In this document: positions 10,738 through 24,488 of the stretch, one piece after another
Layout: each line of letters begins with the position of its first letter
Position numbering within the stretch: the first letter of the stretch is position 1
Source of the DNA: Microbulbifer marinus
GTDB lineage: Bacteria; Pseudomonadota; Gammaproteobacteria; Pseudomonadales; Cellvibrionaceae
NCBI RefSeq assembly: GCF_900107725.1
Contig: NZ_FNQO01000003.1
Location: forward strand, 1-64,000
DNA: 64,000 bases
Reading direction: 5' to 3'
Translations under genes and position numbers: made by a program
Notes under the pieces: generated by a model
Databases searched by the model: none
Told to the model about the DNA's origin: nothing
What the model saw: only the letters and a program-made list of their open reading frames with translations

Positions 10738-10932
10738 ATGACGACCACCAGACTGACTCCTGCACTGTTACTCTGCGCTATGGTTATCGCAGGGTGTACA
10801 CCGACGGTAGCGGTGCAGGCCCCCAGTGAGCCGATAACCGTCAACCTGAATGTGAAGATTGAACATGAAATCCGTGTAAAGGTTGACAGGGAGCTGGACA
10901 ACCTCTTCGAGGACAAAGAAGGCATTTTCTAA
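10738..10932 (+). CDS. ynbE: YnbE-family lipoprotein
   Basis: A 64-residue lipoprotein with signal peptide and lipobox ending IAGC (Cys20). The mature part reads EPITVNLNVKIEHEIRVKVD, the hallmark of YnbE. In E. coli YnbE multimerises and bridges from the outer membrane to YdbH in the periplasm. A GAGGA ribosome-binding site precedes the ATG. The gene lies 84 bases after ydbH and 11 bases before ydbL, so it belongs to that operon. Confidence 0.92.
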   Translation: MTTTRLTPALLLCAMVIAGCTPTVAVQAPSEPITVNLNVKIEHEIRVKVDRELDNLFEDKEGIF

Positions 10933-10943
10933 GGAGTCGAATC

Positions 10944-11270
10944 ATGAAGATTGTTAAGACTGCGCTGCTGTTTCTGGGCCTGATCATCGCCCTGCCGGCA
11001 CTGGCCATCAGCCTGAGCGAAGCCAAGAGCCAGGGCCTTGTCGGAGAGGCGAACAGTGGCTACATCGCCGTAGTGAGCCAAAGCTCTCCGGACCTCGAAA
11101 AGCTGGTGGCGGAAGTCAACGCCAAGCGGAAAGCCGAATATGCCCGGATCGCAAAACGCAATAATATTGATATCGCCCAGGTTGCGGCGCGAGCGGCCGA
11201 AAAACTCGAAGCCCGAGTGGCTCCGGGAGAGTACTATCAGGACAACATTGGTCGCTGGGTACAGAAATAA
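10944..11270 (+). CDS. ydbL: YdbL family periplasmic protein (DUF1318)
   Basis: A 108-residue protein with a clear signal peptide (LLFLGLIIALPALA before ISLSEAK), then a charged helical body with QGLVGEANSGYIAVV and the C-terminal GEYYQDNIGRWVQK typical of YdbL. In E. coli YdbL is a periplasmic partner that modulates YdbH-YnbE assembly. AAGGAG precedes the ATG. It closes the operon; the bidirectional terminator at 11351 follows. Confidence 0.92.
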   Translation: MKIVKTALLFLGLIIALPALAISLSEAKSQGLVGEANSGYIAVVSQSSPDLEKLVAEVNAKRKAEYARIAKRNNIDIAQVAARAAEKLEARVAPGEYYQDNIGRWVQK

Positions 11271-11350
11271 CTGTGAACAAGGCTTGGCACGGCACTGTCG
11301 CACTTGGCGAGAGCATCAGCGACAGCCGAAAACCTGCCGGAAAAATAGAA

Positions 11351-11386
11351 AAAGCCCGCGGAGAACAATGCCTCCGCGGGCTTTTT
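11351..11386. terminator. bidirectional intrinsic terminator between ydbL and rpoS
   Basis: Thirteen-base perfect arms (AAAGCCCGCGGAG and its complement) surround an eight-base loop, with T-runs in both reading directions. It can stop transcription of the ydbH operon from one side and of rpoS from the other. Confidence 0.92.
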
Positions 11387-11403
11387 ATTATTACTTGTCA
11401 AAT

Positions 11404-12450
11404 TTAAAGATTACCGAACAGGGAAAGACCGTCTAGCCCCTGCTTTTCCATCACTTCGCGTAACCGCTTTAGAGCATCCACCTGGATCTGGCGCACACGC
11501 TCACGGGTCAGGCCGATTTCACGCCCTACTTCTTCCAGGGTGCTGGCCTCAAATCCACGCAGACCGAACCGGCGGGAAACCACTTCGCACTGCTTGTCCG
11601 GAAGCTCACCCAACCAGCGGTTGATGCTGTCGAATAGGTCGCTGTCCTGTAGCAGTTCTGCCGGATCCGATTCCTGCTGATCCGGAATCGTATCGACGAG
11701 GGTCTTTTCCGACGACGGGCCAATTGGTGTATCCACCGAAGTAACACGTTCGTTGAGCCCCAGCATTCGCTCGACATCACCTACCGGCTTTTCCAGCAGA
11801 GTCGCGATTTCTTCCGCCGAGGGTTCATGGTCAAGCTTCTGTGCCAGTTCACGGGATGCACGCAGATAAACGTTCAGTTCTTTGACCACGTGAATCGGCA
11901 GCCGAATCGTCCGGGTCTGATTCATAATGGCCCGTTCAATCGTCTGGCGGATCCACCAGGTGGCATACGTCGAAAAGCGGAAACCGCGCTCAGGGTCGAA
12001 TTTTTCCACCGCGCGAATCAGGCCCAGGTTGCCCTCTTCAATCAGATCCAGCAGCGCCAGACCGCGACTCACATACCGGCGCGCAATCTTTACCACCAGC
12101 CGTAAGTTACTTTCGATCATGCGCTTTCTTGCCGCCGAGTCGCCACGCAACGCCTTGCGCGCGTAGTAAACCTCTTCTTCTGCGGTCAGCAGGGGGGAAA
12201 AGCCAATTTCATTGAGATACAACTGAGTGGCGTCGAGATTCTTCTGCAGGTGACGATCACTGTCCAGCCTGCGCACTCGAGCCTTCAGGGGGGTGGGTTC
12301 GGAGTTTTTTTTTGCCGCTGGTCTCCGGGTGCGGCCGTCGTTCTTGCCCTCTTTCTGGTTTATTTGTTGCTGTTTCTGATCTGCTGCCAACTCAGGAGGA
12401 AGATCATCTGCGGGGCCAGTCACGGACTGGTCTTGCCGTTGTGCTTCCAT
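11404..12450 (-). CDS. rpoS: RNA polymerase sigma factor RpoS
   Basis: The stationary-phase/general stress sigma factor. It carries region 1.2 ([21 protein letters not shown]), region 2 with [20 protein letters not shown] and [20 protein letters not shown], region 3, and region 4 with [20 protein letters not shown]. The C-terminal [11 protein letters not shown] is also RpoS-like. The frame is open to an ATG at 12507, but the ATG at 12450 follows AAGGAGTAGGGGAA, a far better ribosome-binding site, so 348 residues are preferred. The N-terminal 80 or so residues are polar and low-complexity. It sits directly downstream of nlpD, as in most gammaproteobacteria, where the main rpoS promoter often lies inside nlpD. 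Confidence 0.95.
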   Translation of the reverse strand: MEAQRQDQSVTGPADDLPPELAADQKQQQINQKEGKNDGRTRRPAAKKNSEPTPLKARVRRLDSDRHLQKNLDATQLYLNEIGFSPLLTAEEEVYYARKALRGDSAARKRMIESNLRLVVKIARRYVSRGLALLDLIEEGNLGLIRAVEKFDPERGFRFSTYATWWIRQTIERAIMNQTRTIRLPIHVVKELNVYLRASRELAQKLDHEPSAEEIATLLEKPVGDVERMLGLNERVTSVDTPIGPSSEKTLVDTIPDQQESDPAELLQDSDLFDSINRWLGELPDKQCEVVSRRFGLRGFEASTLEEVGREIGLTRERVRQIQVDALKRLREVMEKQGLDGLSLFGNL

Positions 12451-12651
12451 TTCCCCTACTCCTTGTACTTTGCCAATATCAGCCGCACTGCAAACTGATT
12501 GCGCCATGACTGGCTTATCAGCTGCGTTACCGTCTGTGCGACAGTCACGGGACCGGCAGACCTTGCAGTCGTCACGAGTCCAGTGACTACCTCAAGTGGT
12601 ACAAATTAAAAATCCATTTTTATTTGCAGAGCTTTCTGACTATCACTCGAG

Positions 12652-13485
12652 TCATGGCAGATAAGCAAGGGGATCGACAGGCTGACCGTTTCGTCGAATC
12701 TCAAAGTGGAGCTTATTGCGGTCGGTACCACTTGAACCCAATTCCGCTATCCTCTGCCCCGCTTTGACTTCGCTGCCCTCCTTCACAAGTAACTTGTGGT
12801 TGTGGGCATAAGCACTCAGATACTCCTCACTGTGCTTGACGATCAGCAGTTTCCCGTAGCCTCTCAGCGCACTTCCCGCGTAGATCACGGTGCCATTGGC
12901 TGCTGCGAGTACAGATTCTCCCTTTTCACCGGCGATATCAACTCCCTTCCGCAATGGGTCGCCGGAACTGAACCTGCTGATGACCTTGCCCTTTGCCGGC
13001 CAGCGCCAGCGGATGGAGGAGCCGGACGCCCGTGAAATCGGCTGGCGCGGCTTCCCTTGCGTTAAAGATTTTGAACTCTTGATGATTGGTTTTTTCTGGG
13101 GCATGGGCGCCGGACGGGGCTTCTTGACCACCTTGGAAGCGACGGCGACTACAGGGCGCCCAGCCAGCTGCAGGCGCTGCCCTGGATAGATTTGATAAGG
13201 TGCAGAAATACCGTTGATCGCCGCCAGATCACGAAAATCCTTGCCATATCGCCACGCAATTGAATATAGGGTTTCCCCGCGGCCAACCGTGTGATGCTTG
13301 ATTCGAATGTCCGGCGGCTGGCTCAGTGAGCTGGTGGGTGCTGGGTGCGAGGCACAGGCATAGAGGAGCAGCGGCAGTACCACCACGCTCAAAATTTTAA
13401 ACACCAGCGAAAAAAAATGACCAGAAACAGGGCAATTGTCCCGCCATTTCTGACGCTGGCTATGCTGAAAGAAACGACATTTCAT
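12652..13485 (-). CDS. nlpD: NlpD-type lipoprotein, LysM plus degenerate M23 domain
   Basis: A 277-residue lipoprotein with a long basic leader, a hydrophobic stretch and lipobox LYAC (Cys44). A LysM domain (HHTVGRGETLYSIAWRYGK to IYPGQRLQL) binds peptidoglycan. After a Lys/Pro-rich linker, residues about 160-277 form a LytM/M23 domain. The usual first zinc His is replaced (RKGVDIAG rather than HxGxDI) and the last motif reads KLHFEIR. The enzyme is therefore probably inactive and works like E. coli NlpD, as an activator of the septal amidase AmiC. Position next to rpoS supports NlpD. The ATG at 13485 follows AAAGAG at good spacing. Confidence 0.9.
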   Translation of the reverse strand: MKCRFFQHSQRQKWRDNCPVSGHFFSLVFKILSVVVLPLLLYACASHPAPTSSLSQPPDIRIKHHTVGRGETLYSIAWRYGKDFRDLAAINGISAPYQIYPGQRLQLAGRPVVAVASKVVKKPRPAPMPQKKPIIKSSKSLTQGKPRQPISRASGSSIRWRWPAKGKVISRFSSGDPLRKGVDIAGEKGESVLAAANGTVIYAGSALRGYGKLLIVKHSEEYLSAYAHNHKLLVKEGSEVKAGQRIAELGSSGTDRNKLHFEIRRNGQPVDPLAYLP

Positions 13486-13598
13486 TATTCTCTTTTTACA
13501 TCAGACGGCCGCATTTATGGGAAAAGTGTCTAAAAAAAAGCTCTAAAAAATCACCGAAATCCTTCATAAAAAGTTGCCACTCCGATCTTTTGCAGATC

Positions 13599-14564
13599 TT
13601 ACTGCGGCGAGACGCAGGATTTCCCCTCTCGATGCTTTCTCCCGAGAGAATCCACCAACAGTACCAGAATCGCGGCGACGATCGCCGCGGCTACTGCCGC
13701 CCCCAGGTAAGCATTCTCGCCGGTTTGGGCGCTGTAAGTAGCCGGCGAGGTGTTGGACATCAGCGGCGCCAATTTATTCACCCCCTCTTCCGCGCCGGCA
13801 AGCGGCAGCTTCCATGGCCAGATTATCTTCAGGCTACCCAGCAGAATGCCGGCAAGAAAAGCCAGGGTGCGGGCAATGTAATGGTGCATCAACCAGGACA
13901 GCAGCCGGCTGAACAACAGCAGTCCGGTGCCGGCGCCGGCGGCAAAACAAACCAGGTACAGCAACTGCATTTCGTGCACAGCCGCGAGAACTCGCGGATA
14001 AATACCGATCAGCAGCAATATAAATGCCCCTGAAATACCGGGCAGTATCATTGCACAGATCGCGAGGGCACCGGAGAGAAACAGTGTTACCGGCGTCGCG
14101 GGGATCTGTCCAGGGCGCAGCTCACTGACCAGCACCGCAGTCGCCGCGCCGATCAGCAGGAAAAGCACCACCGAAACCGACCAGCGGGGAATACTGCGCA
14201 GAATCGGCACCGCTGATGCCAACACCAGACCGAAAAAGAAGGCCCAGACTACGATCGGGTACGTCTGCAGCAAATAACCGATCAAGCGCGCCAGGCTGAA
14301 GACACTGATCAGTACGCCACTGAACAGGGCGAGCAGGAAACTGCCATTGATATATTGCCAGGCAACCACAGGGCCGTGGCGGCGCAGTATGGTGATGCAA
14401 TGGGGACCAATACGGCTCAGTGAATCGAGCAACTCCTGGTAGATACCCGTGATAAAGGCGATGGTACCGCCGGACACGCCGGGAACCACGTCAGCCGCGC
14501 CCATAGCCATGCCGCGCGCGACCACGCCCGGATAGCGGCTTTTAAACAGGCCCGACAGATTCAT
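13599..14564 (-). CDS. DUF368 polytopic membrane protein, PopT-type undecaprenyl-phosphate translocase
   Basis: A 321-residue membrane protein with about eight to nine hydrophobic segments. The N-terminal [25 protein letters not shown] is the DUF368 signature, and a second related block [26 protein letters not shown] supports an internally repeated fold. DUF368 proteins of the PopT group recycle the lipid carrier undecaprenyl phosphate across the inner membrane. The start overlaps the pcm stop by four bases (ATGA), so the two are translationally coupled. It lies where other gammaproteobacteria run straight from pcm to nlpD. Family assignment is firm; transport of this substrate is inferred. 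Confidence 0.88.
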   Translation of the reverse strand: MNLSGLFKSRYPGVVARGMAMGAADVVPGVSGGTIAFITGIYQELLDSLSRIGPHCITILRRHGPVVAWQYINGSFLLALFSGVLISVFSLARLIGYLLQTYPIVVWAFFFGLVLASAVPILRSIPRWSVSVVLFLLIGAATAVLVSELRPGQIPATPVTLFLSGALAICAMILPGISGAFILLLIGIYPRVLAAVHEMQLLYLVCFAAGAGTGLLLFSRLLSWLMHHYIARTLAFLAGILLGSLKIIWPWKLPLAGAEEGVNKLAPLMSNTSPATYSAQTGENAYLGAAVAAAIVAAILVLLVDSLGRKHREGKSCVSPQ

Positions 14565-15232
14565 CGAACGACACCACTCAGCAGCGGCACAAAGCGCACT
14601 GCCTCCAGTTTTTCGACGTCAAACTCATCGCTGTCTTCACGACGGGTGACGACGGTCAGGAACTGACGCTCTGAGCCAACCGGAATGACCAGCACGCCGT
14701 TGGGGGCCAGCTGCTCTTTCAGCTCTTCAGGAATGGATGCAGGAGCGGCAGCCGCCAGAATGGCGTCGAAGGGGCCCTTCTCCGGCCAGCCAAAGCCTCC
14801 GTTACTGAGCTTGAATTCGACATTGAAGTGGTCCAGCTCCCGCAGTCGTCGCCGCGCCTGATCCAGCAGGGGCTCGATGCGTTCCACGGAATAGAGCTGA
14901 TCGACGAGACGCGCGAGAATGGCAGTCTGGTAACCGGAGCCGGTGCCCACCTCCAGTACCCGGTGCAACGACTTGGCACGGCTCAGCAGTATCTCGGTCA
15001 TGCGCGCGACAATATAGGGCTGGGAGATGGTCTGCCCGTACCCGATCGGCAGCGCAGTGTCCTCATAGGCGCGAATGGCCAGCGCTTCATCCAGGAAAAG
15101 ATGCCGGGGCGTGGACGCCATTACATCCAGCACCTCCTCGTTGCTGATCCCCTCCTCCCGCAACCGTTGTATCAGGCGGTTGCGGGTGCGCTGGGAGGTC
15201 ATCCCCAGACCTTCTCGTCTCAAGCGATCCAT
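14561..15232 (-). CDS. pcm: protein-L-isoaspartate O-methyltransferase
   Basis: A 223-residue cytosolic S-adenosylmethionine enzyme that starts repair of isoaspartyl damage in ageing proteins. Seen are [22 protein letters not shown] and the SAM-binding motif [18 protein letters not shown], then [10 protein letters not shown], all standard for PCMT. The ORF may start at a second Met (residue 11), but length supports either. It lies 57 bases after truD, where surE would normally stand, and overlaps the DUF368 gene. Confidence 0.95.
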   Translation of the reverse strand: MDRLRREGLGMTSQRTRNRLIQRLREEGISNEEVLDVMASTPRHLFLDEALAIRAYEDTALPIGYGQTISQPYIVARMTEILLSRAKSLHRVLEVGTGSGYQTAILARLVDQLYSVERIEPLLDQARRRLRELDHFNVEFKLSNGGFGWPEKGPFDAILAAAAPASIPEELKEQLAPNGVLVIPVGSERQFLTVVTRREDSDEFDVEKLEAVRFVPLLSGVVR

Positions 15233-15289
15233 ATTCTTCTTATTTCCAACTTCTGCAGCGCGAATCGCGCCAAACCCGAGTCACAGATT

Positions 15290-16270
15290 CTATGTGGCGC
15301 CCGTTACATTGACCAGCTCTGCCACCTCCCGCAACAGCGCCGTTGCGAATGCCCCCACCGGCAGGGCGAACTCCAGCACAAGGTCGTCCCCTTCCCACAC
15401 ATGGTTAAAGGCCTCCGGGCGCAGTACCAGCGGACGGCGCTCCTGCTTCAGCCCACAGTGCTCCAGCCAGTCGCACCAGCGCTGCCAGGGCTCCAGAACC
15501 CGTGCCTCGAGCTCGGCGAGGGTCTCCGTCGCCAAATTCCTGCCGCGCCCCCACAATGGGCCTGTCGGTTCGGACTGCGGCTCACCGGCAAGTGGCTGCT
15601 GCCAATTCGATTCGCGCACTCTCTCCGCGAGCACCTGATTAAAAAGCCAGCTGCGAGCGGCGGACATGGCAAATGCCTTGTCACTTTTGCGGCAGCGACC
15701 GTTTTCTTCCGCCAGCCGGCGCGCCAGCTGCAAATTGCCACCGTCGCGCCCGAAACGCTGCTCGCCGAAGTAATTGGGTACTCCGCCGGCAATGCCGACC
15801 AAAACGCGCTCGGCCGCCTCTCGGTCGCCGCGAATATTGCGCAGCCGGATTCGAAAGCGGTTGCCGCTGTGCTCGCCGCGACGCAACTTGCGCGGTCCGC
15901 GGTGATGCTGCAGCAACGAGATTTCGTCGTTGTTTATCCGCTCCCAGTCCGGCGCCGGCTTCTGTCCCAGCCAGACACTAAACCATTGGGTAGTCACCGC
16001 ATGGCGGTCTTTAAGGCCGTAGTAGCCGACATCCTGAGGCCGGACGCCGGCCAGTCGCGCCAGCTGTTGCGCCACCCAGGCAGTGTTGGCTCCGCGCTTG
16101 CGCACCTGCAGATATACGTGTTCACCGTTGTCGGCAAGCGCCGGCGCTGCCAGCTCCTCCACCACAAAATCTTCCGGCGTACTGCGAAATTCGCCGGCAA
16201 TGGGCACCCCTCCGAGAGCCCGCGGCCAGTCCAGCGCCAGTGACCAGTCGAAGCTATCGATGTCAGGCAT
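15290..16270 (-). CDS. truD: tRNA pseudouridine(13) synthase TruD
   Basis: A 326-residue TruD that makes pseudouridine 13 in tRNA-Glu. The motifs [30 protein letters not shown] (with the catalytic Asp in GLKDR) and NYFGEQRFG are visible. The ATG at 16270 is preferred over the upstream in-frame start at 16306, because it overlaps the ispF stop by eight bases and gives the normal N-terminus [20 protein letters not shown]. It is part of the ispD-ispF-truD operon. Confidence 0.95.
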   Translation of the reverse strand: MPDIDSFDWSLALDWPRALGGVPIAGEFRSTPEDFVVEELAAPALADNGEHVYLQVRKRGANTAWVAQQLARLAGVRPQDVGYYGLKDRHAVTTQWFSVWLGQKPAPDWERINNDEISLLQHHRGPRKLRRGEHSGNRFRIRLRNIRGDREAAERVLVGIAGGVPNYFGEQRFGRDGGNLQLARRLAEENGRCRKSDKAFAMSAARSWLFNQVLAERVRESNWQQPLAGEPQSEPTGPLWGRGRNLATETLAELEARVLEPWQRWCDWLEHCGLKQERRPLVLRPEAFNHVWEGDDLVLEFALPVGAFATALLREVAELVNVTGAT

Positions 16271-16748
16271 CGCCGCGCCCGAGCAGGACCGCCGCCTGGG
16301 CAGCAATGCCTTCCCCGCGACCGGTAAAACCCAGTTTCTCGCTGGTTGTGGCCTTGACGCTGATCACGCCCGCGTCCACGTTGCAGTCAGAGGCGATATT
16401 GGTCCGCATGGCATCGATATGCGGCGCCATTTTGGGGGACTGGGCGATCAGCGTGCAGTCTGCGTTCACAAGGCCATAGCCGCGCTCGGCAACCAGAGCA
16501 ACCACGTGACGCAACAGCCCGCGGCTGTCGGCGCCGGCGTAGCTGTCATCGGTATCCGGAAAGTGATGGCCAATATCTCCGAGCGCCAGCGCGCCCAGAA
16601 TGGCGTCCGCCAGTGCGTGCAGCAGCACATCGCCATCGGAGTGCGCCTTCAGCCCACGCTCGTGGGGGATTTTTACCCCACCCAATATCACGTGATCGCC
16701 GGGGCCAAATGCGTGTACATCGAAGCCCTGGCCGATTCGAAAACTCAC
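16263..16748 (-). CDS. ispF: 2-C-methyl-D-erythritol 2,4-cyclodiphosphate synthase
   Basis: A 161-residue MEP-pathway enzyme for isoprenoid precursors. [17 protein letters not shown] contains the metal-binding Asp-x-His, [18 protein letters not shown] the second metal site, and [15 protein letters not shown] the signature Thr-Ser region. It starts with GTG, overlapping the ispD TAG by one base, and its own stop overlaps the truD start. Confidence 0.96.
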   Translation of the reverse strand: MSFRIGQGFDVHAFGPGDHVILGGVKIPHERGLKAHSDGDVLLHALADAILGALALGDIGHHFPDTDDSYAGADSRGLLRHVVALVAERGYGLVNADCTLIAQSPKMAPHIDAMRTNIASDCNVDAGVISVKATTSEKLGFTGRGEGIAAQAAVLLGRGDA

Positions 16749-17482
16749 TATCTCTTTTCCTCTGTGGGCGCATAGCGCAGGCGTAGTATGGTTTCCGCCA
16801 ACACGATATCTGCGGGGTGGGTCACCTTGATATTGTCGCGCCGCCCGGGCACCAGTTGCGGCGAATGACCGAACAGCTCCAGCGCGCTGGATTCGTCAGT
16901 GATCGCGGCGTGCTGCTCCAGCCCGCGCCGCAAACAGGAGTGCAGCAGGCCAAGAGGTGCGCGCTGGGGAGTCTGTGCCAGCCAGATACGATTCCGGTCC
17001 AGGGTTTTTTCCACCACCGCACAACCCTGCTCGACACCGCTGAGCTTGACGGTATCGCTGGCCGGTTGCGCCAGCAGGGCGATCGGGGAAACGTCCTCAC
17101 TCAGCAGCGCGCTAATATCGTCCAATGCGACGCAGGGACGCGCGGCATCATGCACCAGCACGGGCGTATCTTCCGATGCGTGTGTGGCGAGAAAATTGAG
17201 AGCAGCCAGAACTGAATCGGCGCGCTCGGCGCCACCAGTGATCGGGTGTACCAGCGGGTGTTTCGCCTCAGGCAGATGGGGGAAGTGAACATCGTCTGCG
17301 GACAAAGCCACAACGATGCCGGAAAGCCCCGGCCAGGTGAGAATATTGCTCAGCGTCAGCGACAGCAGCGGACGCCCCAATAACGGCAGGTACTGTTTGG
17401 GTCTGTCCGCCCCCATGCGCTTGCCGACACCGGCGGCGGGCACCACCACCCAATAACCGCTAACGAGAGAGCCACTAATCAC
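16748..17482 (-). CDS. ispD: 2-C-methyl-D-erythritol 4-phosphate cytidylyltransferase
   Basis: A 244-residue MEP-pathway cytidylyltransferase. The nucleotide-binding [21 protein letters not shown] lies at the N-terminus, [13 protein letters not shown] and VHDAARPCV in the middle, and [11 protein letters not shown] at the end. The GTG start overlaps the ftsB stop (GTGA) and has a GAGGG-like ribosome-binding site inside ftsB. Confidence 0.96.
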   Translation of the reverse strand: MISGSLVSGYWVVVPAAGVGKRMGADRPKQYLPLLGRPLLSLTLSNILTWPGLSGIVVALSADDVHFPHLPEAKHPLVHPITGGAERADSVLAALNFLATHASEDTPVLVHDAARPCVALDDISALLSEDVSPIALLAQPASDTVKLSGVEQGCAVVEKTLDRNRIWLAQTPQRAPLGLLHSCLRRGLEQHAAITDESSALELFGHSPQLVPGRRDNIKVTHPADIVLAETILRLRYAPTEEKR

Positions 17483-17766
17483 TCTTTACCCTCTTCCGGG
17501 TCGAGAAAGATAAACAGGGTTTCGCCATCCTTGATCAGGCCGAGGTCATAGCGCGCCTTTGCCTCCACTCCGTCGGTGCCTTCTTTCAGGCTGCGCACTT
17601 CCCGCAGCAGCTGGCGGTTTTCCCGCGCAAGCGCGGCGTTCTTTTCCTGCTGCTGGGTGAGCTGGCGTTTCAGGCGCGTCACTTCTGCCAGACTGCCCTC
17701 ACCGACCCAGAGTCGGTACTGGGAGGTGAGCAGGAGCAACACGAGAATTGCCAACAGCCAGCGCAT
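17479..17766 (-). CDS. ftsB: cell division protein FtsB
   Basis: A 95-residue bitopic protein with the N-terminal membrane segment MRWLLAILVLLLLTSQYRLWVG, then a coiled coil (LKRQLTQQQEKNAALARENRQLLREVRSLK in register) and the conserved EAKARYDLGLIKDGETLF. It acts in the FtsQLB divisome complex. It overlaps ispD by four bases, the usual arrangement. Confidence 0.95.
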   Translation of the reverse strand: MRWLLAILVLLLLTSQYRLWVGEGSLAEVTRLKRQLTQQQEKNAALARENRQLLREVRSLKEGTDGVEAKARYDLGLIKDGETLFIFLDPEEGKE

Positions 17767-17955
17767 CGGATTTCGTTCCGGTTACCAAAAATGCGGAATG
17801 ATGACAAATCGCCAGGACTTGCGATTTGCACTGCCGAAGGCAGCCCCGGAGGGGTGAAGTACATGGATGTACTTCATGAATGCGAAATGCGGAATATTGC
17901 ATTCCACGCCATTAGAGGCATATCCATTCCGCATTCCCCATTCCGCATTCCGCAT
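17767..17955. repeat. repeat-rich ftsB-eno gap
   Basis: The 189-bp gap holds a perfect palindrome at 17855-17876 (arms TGAAGTACAT around GG). Several direct and inverted copies of the heptamer CATTCCG lie between about 17780 and 17955, including a nearly tandem array just before the eno stop. No coding potential or T-rich terminator is clear. It resembles dispersed intergenic palindromic debris rather than a regulator. Confidence 0.6.
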
Positions 17956-19296
<1,341 letters not shown>

Positions 19297-19321
19297 TCAA
19301 ATCCAGGCCTTAAACCTGCAC

Positions 19322-19342
19322 CCCGGCGGCCCTGCCGCCGGG
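19322..19342. terminator. GC-rich hairpin downstream of kdsA
   Basis: Nine-base arms CCCGGCGGC/GCCGCCGGG flank a three-base loop about 50 bases beyond the kdsA stop and before eno. No T-run follows, so it may be an attenuator or RNA-stability element rather than a full terminator. Confidence 0.35.
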
Positions 19343-19389
19343 AGCCTTCGCTTTACGCACATCGCGTAGTTCAGTTTCGGGCCTTCGAA

Positions 19390-20286
<897 letters not shown>

Positions 20287-20291
20287 TTAAT

Positions 20292-21944
<1,653 letters not shown>

Positions 21945-22067
21945 TCAGTTGAATGCCCGATGGAATCGGGTTTGCGGGGCTGGCCCGAGCGAGATGTCCT
22001 GCCCGTCCCGGAGCCTTTGAGATGGGACGCCAGACTACCAGAAAGGTGCCTGCCGCTCAATCGCAAA

Positions 22068-23351
22068 TTACCCGCAGGCCCCGCCATAGCGCCATTTGAG
22101 CGATCCTTCAAGCCCCTCTTCACAAAGGAACAGATCACCCACCGCGAGCAGCGTCCCGTCACGGTAGACCAGTGGTACCAAGTCGCGCAGCCAGGGCTCC
22201 AGCCCGGCTTCCTGCAACAGCTTTTTCAATGCCTGCGAGTGTCGGCGATGGGTTGGCCGGGCCCGCTCGCCACCGGAGCGATAACAGACCTGATAATCCC
22301 CTTGGGGCCAGCCGGAATCTACCGTCAGGGTCCAACCGCCGGCCAGCTCCAGGCGATCCCGGCCATTCCAGCGGTATTGACGGCCAGCCGGACTCGCCGG
22401 CAGCGGTGGTGTCAGGAACAGGCGATCGCGAAAGCGGCGTGCCACCAGCCCACCGACGGCAACTGCCATCTGGGTATCCTCGCCGGACTGCAGGGCCTGC
22501 TGCAGGGCCTGCTCGAGATGCGGCGCCTCCGGCATGCTGCCACCGCAGGCGGCAATCCAGCTGCGCAACAGGTTCTTCCGCCGACGCTGCGGTAGCAACC
22601 GCACCGATGCCAGGCTGATACTCTCACCGAAACGCTCGCGGCGCTGATCGCAGAGCTCAAGATCTGCGCTGCCCAGATCCCCGAGCAGCTCCGCCGCTTC
22701 GCGCAAATTCTGCACGGCGCGCGTCACCCGTTCGCGCAGTGGCCAGCGCTCGCTCAACAGCGGCAACACCGCGGCGCGCAGGTAGTTGCGATCCAGCGAC
22801 TGGTCCGCGTTGCTCTCATCTTCAATCCACCGCAAGCGGTGTTCGCGCGCATACTCCTCCAGCTGCGCGCGACCGACGCCGAGCAGCGGACGCAACACGC
22901 TCGCGCCGCCGAGTGGTCGAGCGTCTGCCATCGCGGCGAGACCGAGGGCGCCGGCACCGCGCAGCAGGCGCAGAAAAAAGGTTTCCACCTGGTCGTCGCC
23001 GTGCTGAGCCAACAGCAGCTCGTCACCGGGCTGCAGTACTTCCCCGAACACTCTGTAGCGGGCATCGCGCGCTGCCTGCTCCAACCCGCGACCATCGCGA
23101 TCCACCTGGACACGGCGCGCCACAAACGGCACCCCCAGCGAATCCGCCATCGCCGCACAGTGCTCCTGCCAGGCACCGGCATTGGCAGACAGGCCGTGGT
23201 TCACGTGTATTGCCCGCAACTCGAGCCCCTGCCGACTCAACAGGTGGAGCAGCACAGTGGAATCCAATCCGCCACTGAAGCCCAGCCAGCGGTTTCCGCC
23301 ACAGGAATGACGCGATACCCGGCTCAATACACCCTCAATCCACTCACTCAC
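22068..23351 (-). CDS. tilS: tRNA(Ile)-lysidine synthetase TilS
   Basis: A 427-residue enzyme that converts C34 of the CAU tRNA-Ile to lysidine, letting it read AUA. The PP-loop ATPase motif SGGLDS is at 26-31, IHVNHGLS follows, and the C-terminal substrate-binding domain has PTHRRHSQALKKLLQEAG. It starts with GTG, preceded by GGAAG at normal spacing. It lies 135 bases before pyrG. Confidence 0.95.
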   Translation of the reverse strand: MSEWIEGVLSRVSRHSCGGNRWLGFSGGLDSTVLLHLLSRQGLELRAIHVNHGLSANAGAWQEHCAAMADSLGVPFVARRVQVDRDGRGLEQAARDARYRVFGEVLQPGDELLLAQHGDDQVETFFLRLLRGAGALGLAAMADARPLGGASVLRPLLGVGRAQLEEYAREHRLRWIEDESNADQSLDRNYLRAAVLPLLSERWPLRERVTRAVQNLREAAELLGDLGSADLELCDQRRERFGESISLASVRLLPQRRRKNLLRSWIAACGGSMPEAPHLEQALQQALQSGEDTQMAVAVGGLVARRFRDRLFLTPPLPASPAGRQYRWNGRDRLELAGGWTLTVDSGWPQGDYQVCYRSGGERARPTHRRHSQALKKLLQEAGLEPWLRDLVPLVYRDGTLLAVGDLFLCEEGLEGSLKWRYGGACG

Positions 23352-23563
23352 ATTCGCTTCCGCTCACCCAATCCGCCTCACCTGCCCAGCGCGTGCACCC
23401 GCGCCCTTGCCGCACATATGGAATTTTACCGCAACCTCTAATGATGGAATTTTGAGCACAAATGAAACTATTGTGCCATTTTGGCCTGTCGCAAATTGGC
23501 CCCTGATGATAAATTCCTGTTCTGAGTTTGAACTGTGTCAAATTTTTATAAAAAGAGTCCAAA

Positions 23564-24472
23564 ATGGTCCAGTTAGTTGTAGATTCCGGTTGTGACCTGC
23601 CGGATGAGTTCCTACGAAAATTCTCCGTTCCGGTACTTCCCCACACCGTCAGCGTTGGCGAGGACAGCTTCGGCGATCAGCGCAACCCCGCCAAGATGTC
23701 ACATTTTTACTCCATGTCCCTGGTCGATCGCTCGCGCCAGATAGTGACGGGGCCGGCCTCCACCGATGATATCGAGTCGATACTGCAGGGTCTGATCGAT
23801 AAAGGCGGTAAGGATATCGTGGTACAGACCATCAATGGCGCCAACAGCCCGACATTCGACAACGCGCGTACCGCTGTACGCAGGCTGAGCAATAACGACG
23901 CGATCGCCGACGACATCTCGATTCACGTCGTGGATTCACAAACGGTGTTCTGCGGCCAGGGGCTGCTCGCACTCTATTCACTCAGCCTGATTCAAAAGGG
24001 GCTCAGCGGCGCTCAGGTCCGGCAAAGAGCGGAAGAGTTTCGCCGCAAGATTCACGGCTACGCCGCCATCAAGGATGTTTACTACGTGCGCGAACGCGCG
24101 CGCGCGAAAAACGAAAACAGCATCAGTTGGCTCAAGGCGACCGCCGCCCGTCACCTGGATCTGCACCCTATCCTGTCGATCCACCATGACGGCAGTACGG
24201 TGACCGACACCGTACGCGGCTATGACAACTGCACCGAGGCCCTGTTCAAGCTGGCGATCGACAAGATCCGCGCGGGAGAGCTGCAGGCACCGATGGTTGC
24301 GACCAGTATCGCCGGCCGGCTGGAGGAACTGGCAAAAATACCGGGGTTTGCCGAGCTGGAACAGGTCGCGCAGGAGCACAATGTGAAGGTCTACCGTTCG
24401 GTTATGAGCCTGTCAGGCGGCATCAATCTGGGGCCGGGAACGGTCGCCATGGCAATGGCCACCAAGGACTGA
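23564..24472 (+). CDS. DegV family fatty-acid-binding protein
   Basis: A 302-residue DegV-type protein. The N-terminus VQLVVDSGCDLPDEF carries the family D-S-x-x-D signature, and the C-terminal SLSGGINLGPGTVAMAM block is also typical. DegV proteins bind a fatty acid and some present it to fatty-acid kinase; no kinase gene is next to it here. AAAGAG stands before the ATG. It runs against the surrounding block and splits accA from tilS, which are often adjacent. Its exact role is unknown. Confidence 0.85.
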   Translation: MVQLVVDSGCDLPDEFLRKFSVPVLPHTVSVGEDSFGDQRNPAKMSHFYSMSLVDRSRQIVTGPASTDDIESILQGLIDKGGKDIVVQTINGANSPTFDNARTAVRRLSNNDAIADDISIHVVDSQTVFCGQGLLALYSLSLIQKGLSGAQVRQRAEEFRRKIHGYAAIKDVYYVRERARAKNENSISWLKATAARHLDLHPILSIHHDGSTVTDTVRGYDNCTEALFKLAIDKIRAGELQAPMVATSIAGRLEELAKIPGFAELEQVAQEHNVKVYRSVMSLSGGINLGPGTVAMAMATKD

Positions 24473-24488
24473 GGACTGTCCGCGCAAC

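Noticed and set aside
14828..16243. 471-codon plus-strand frame
   Set aside because: Antisense to pcm and truD, both firmly identified.
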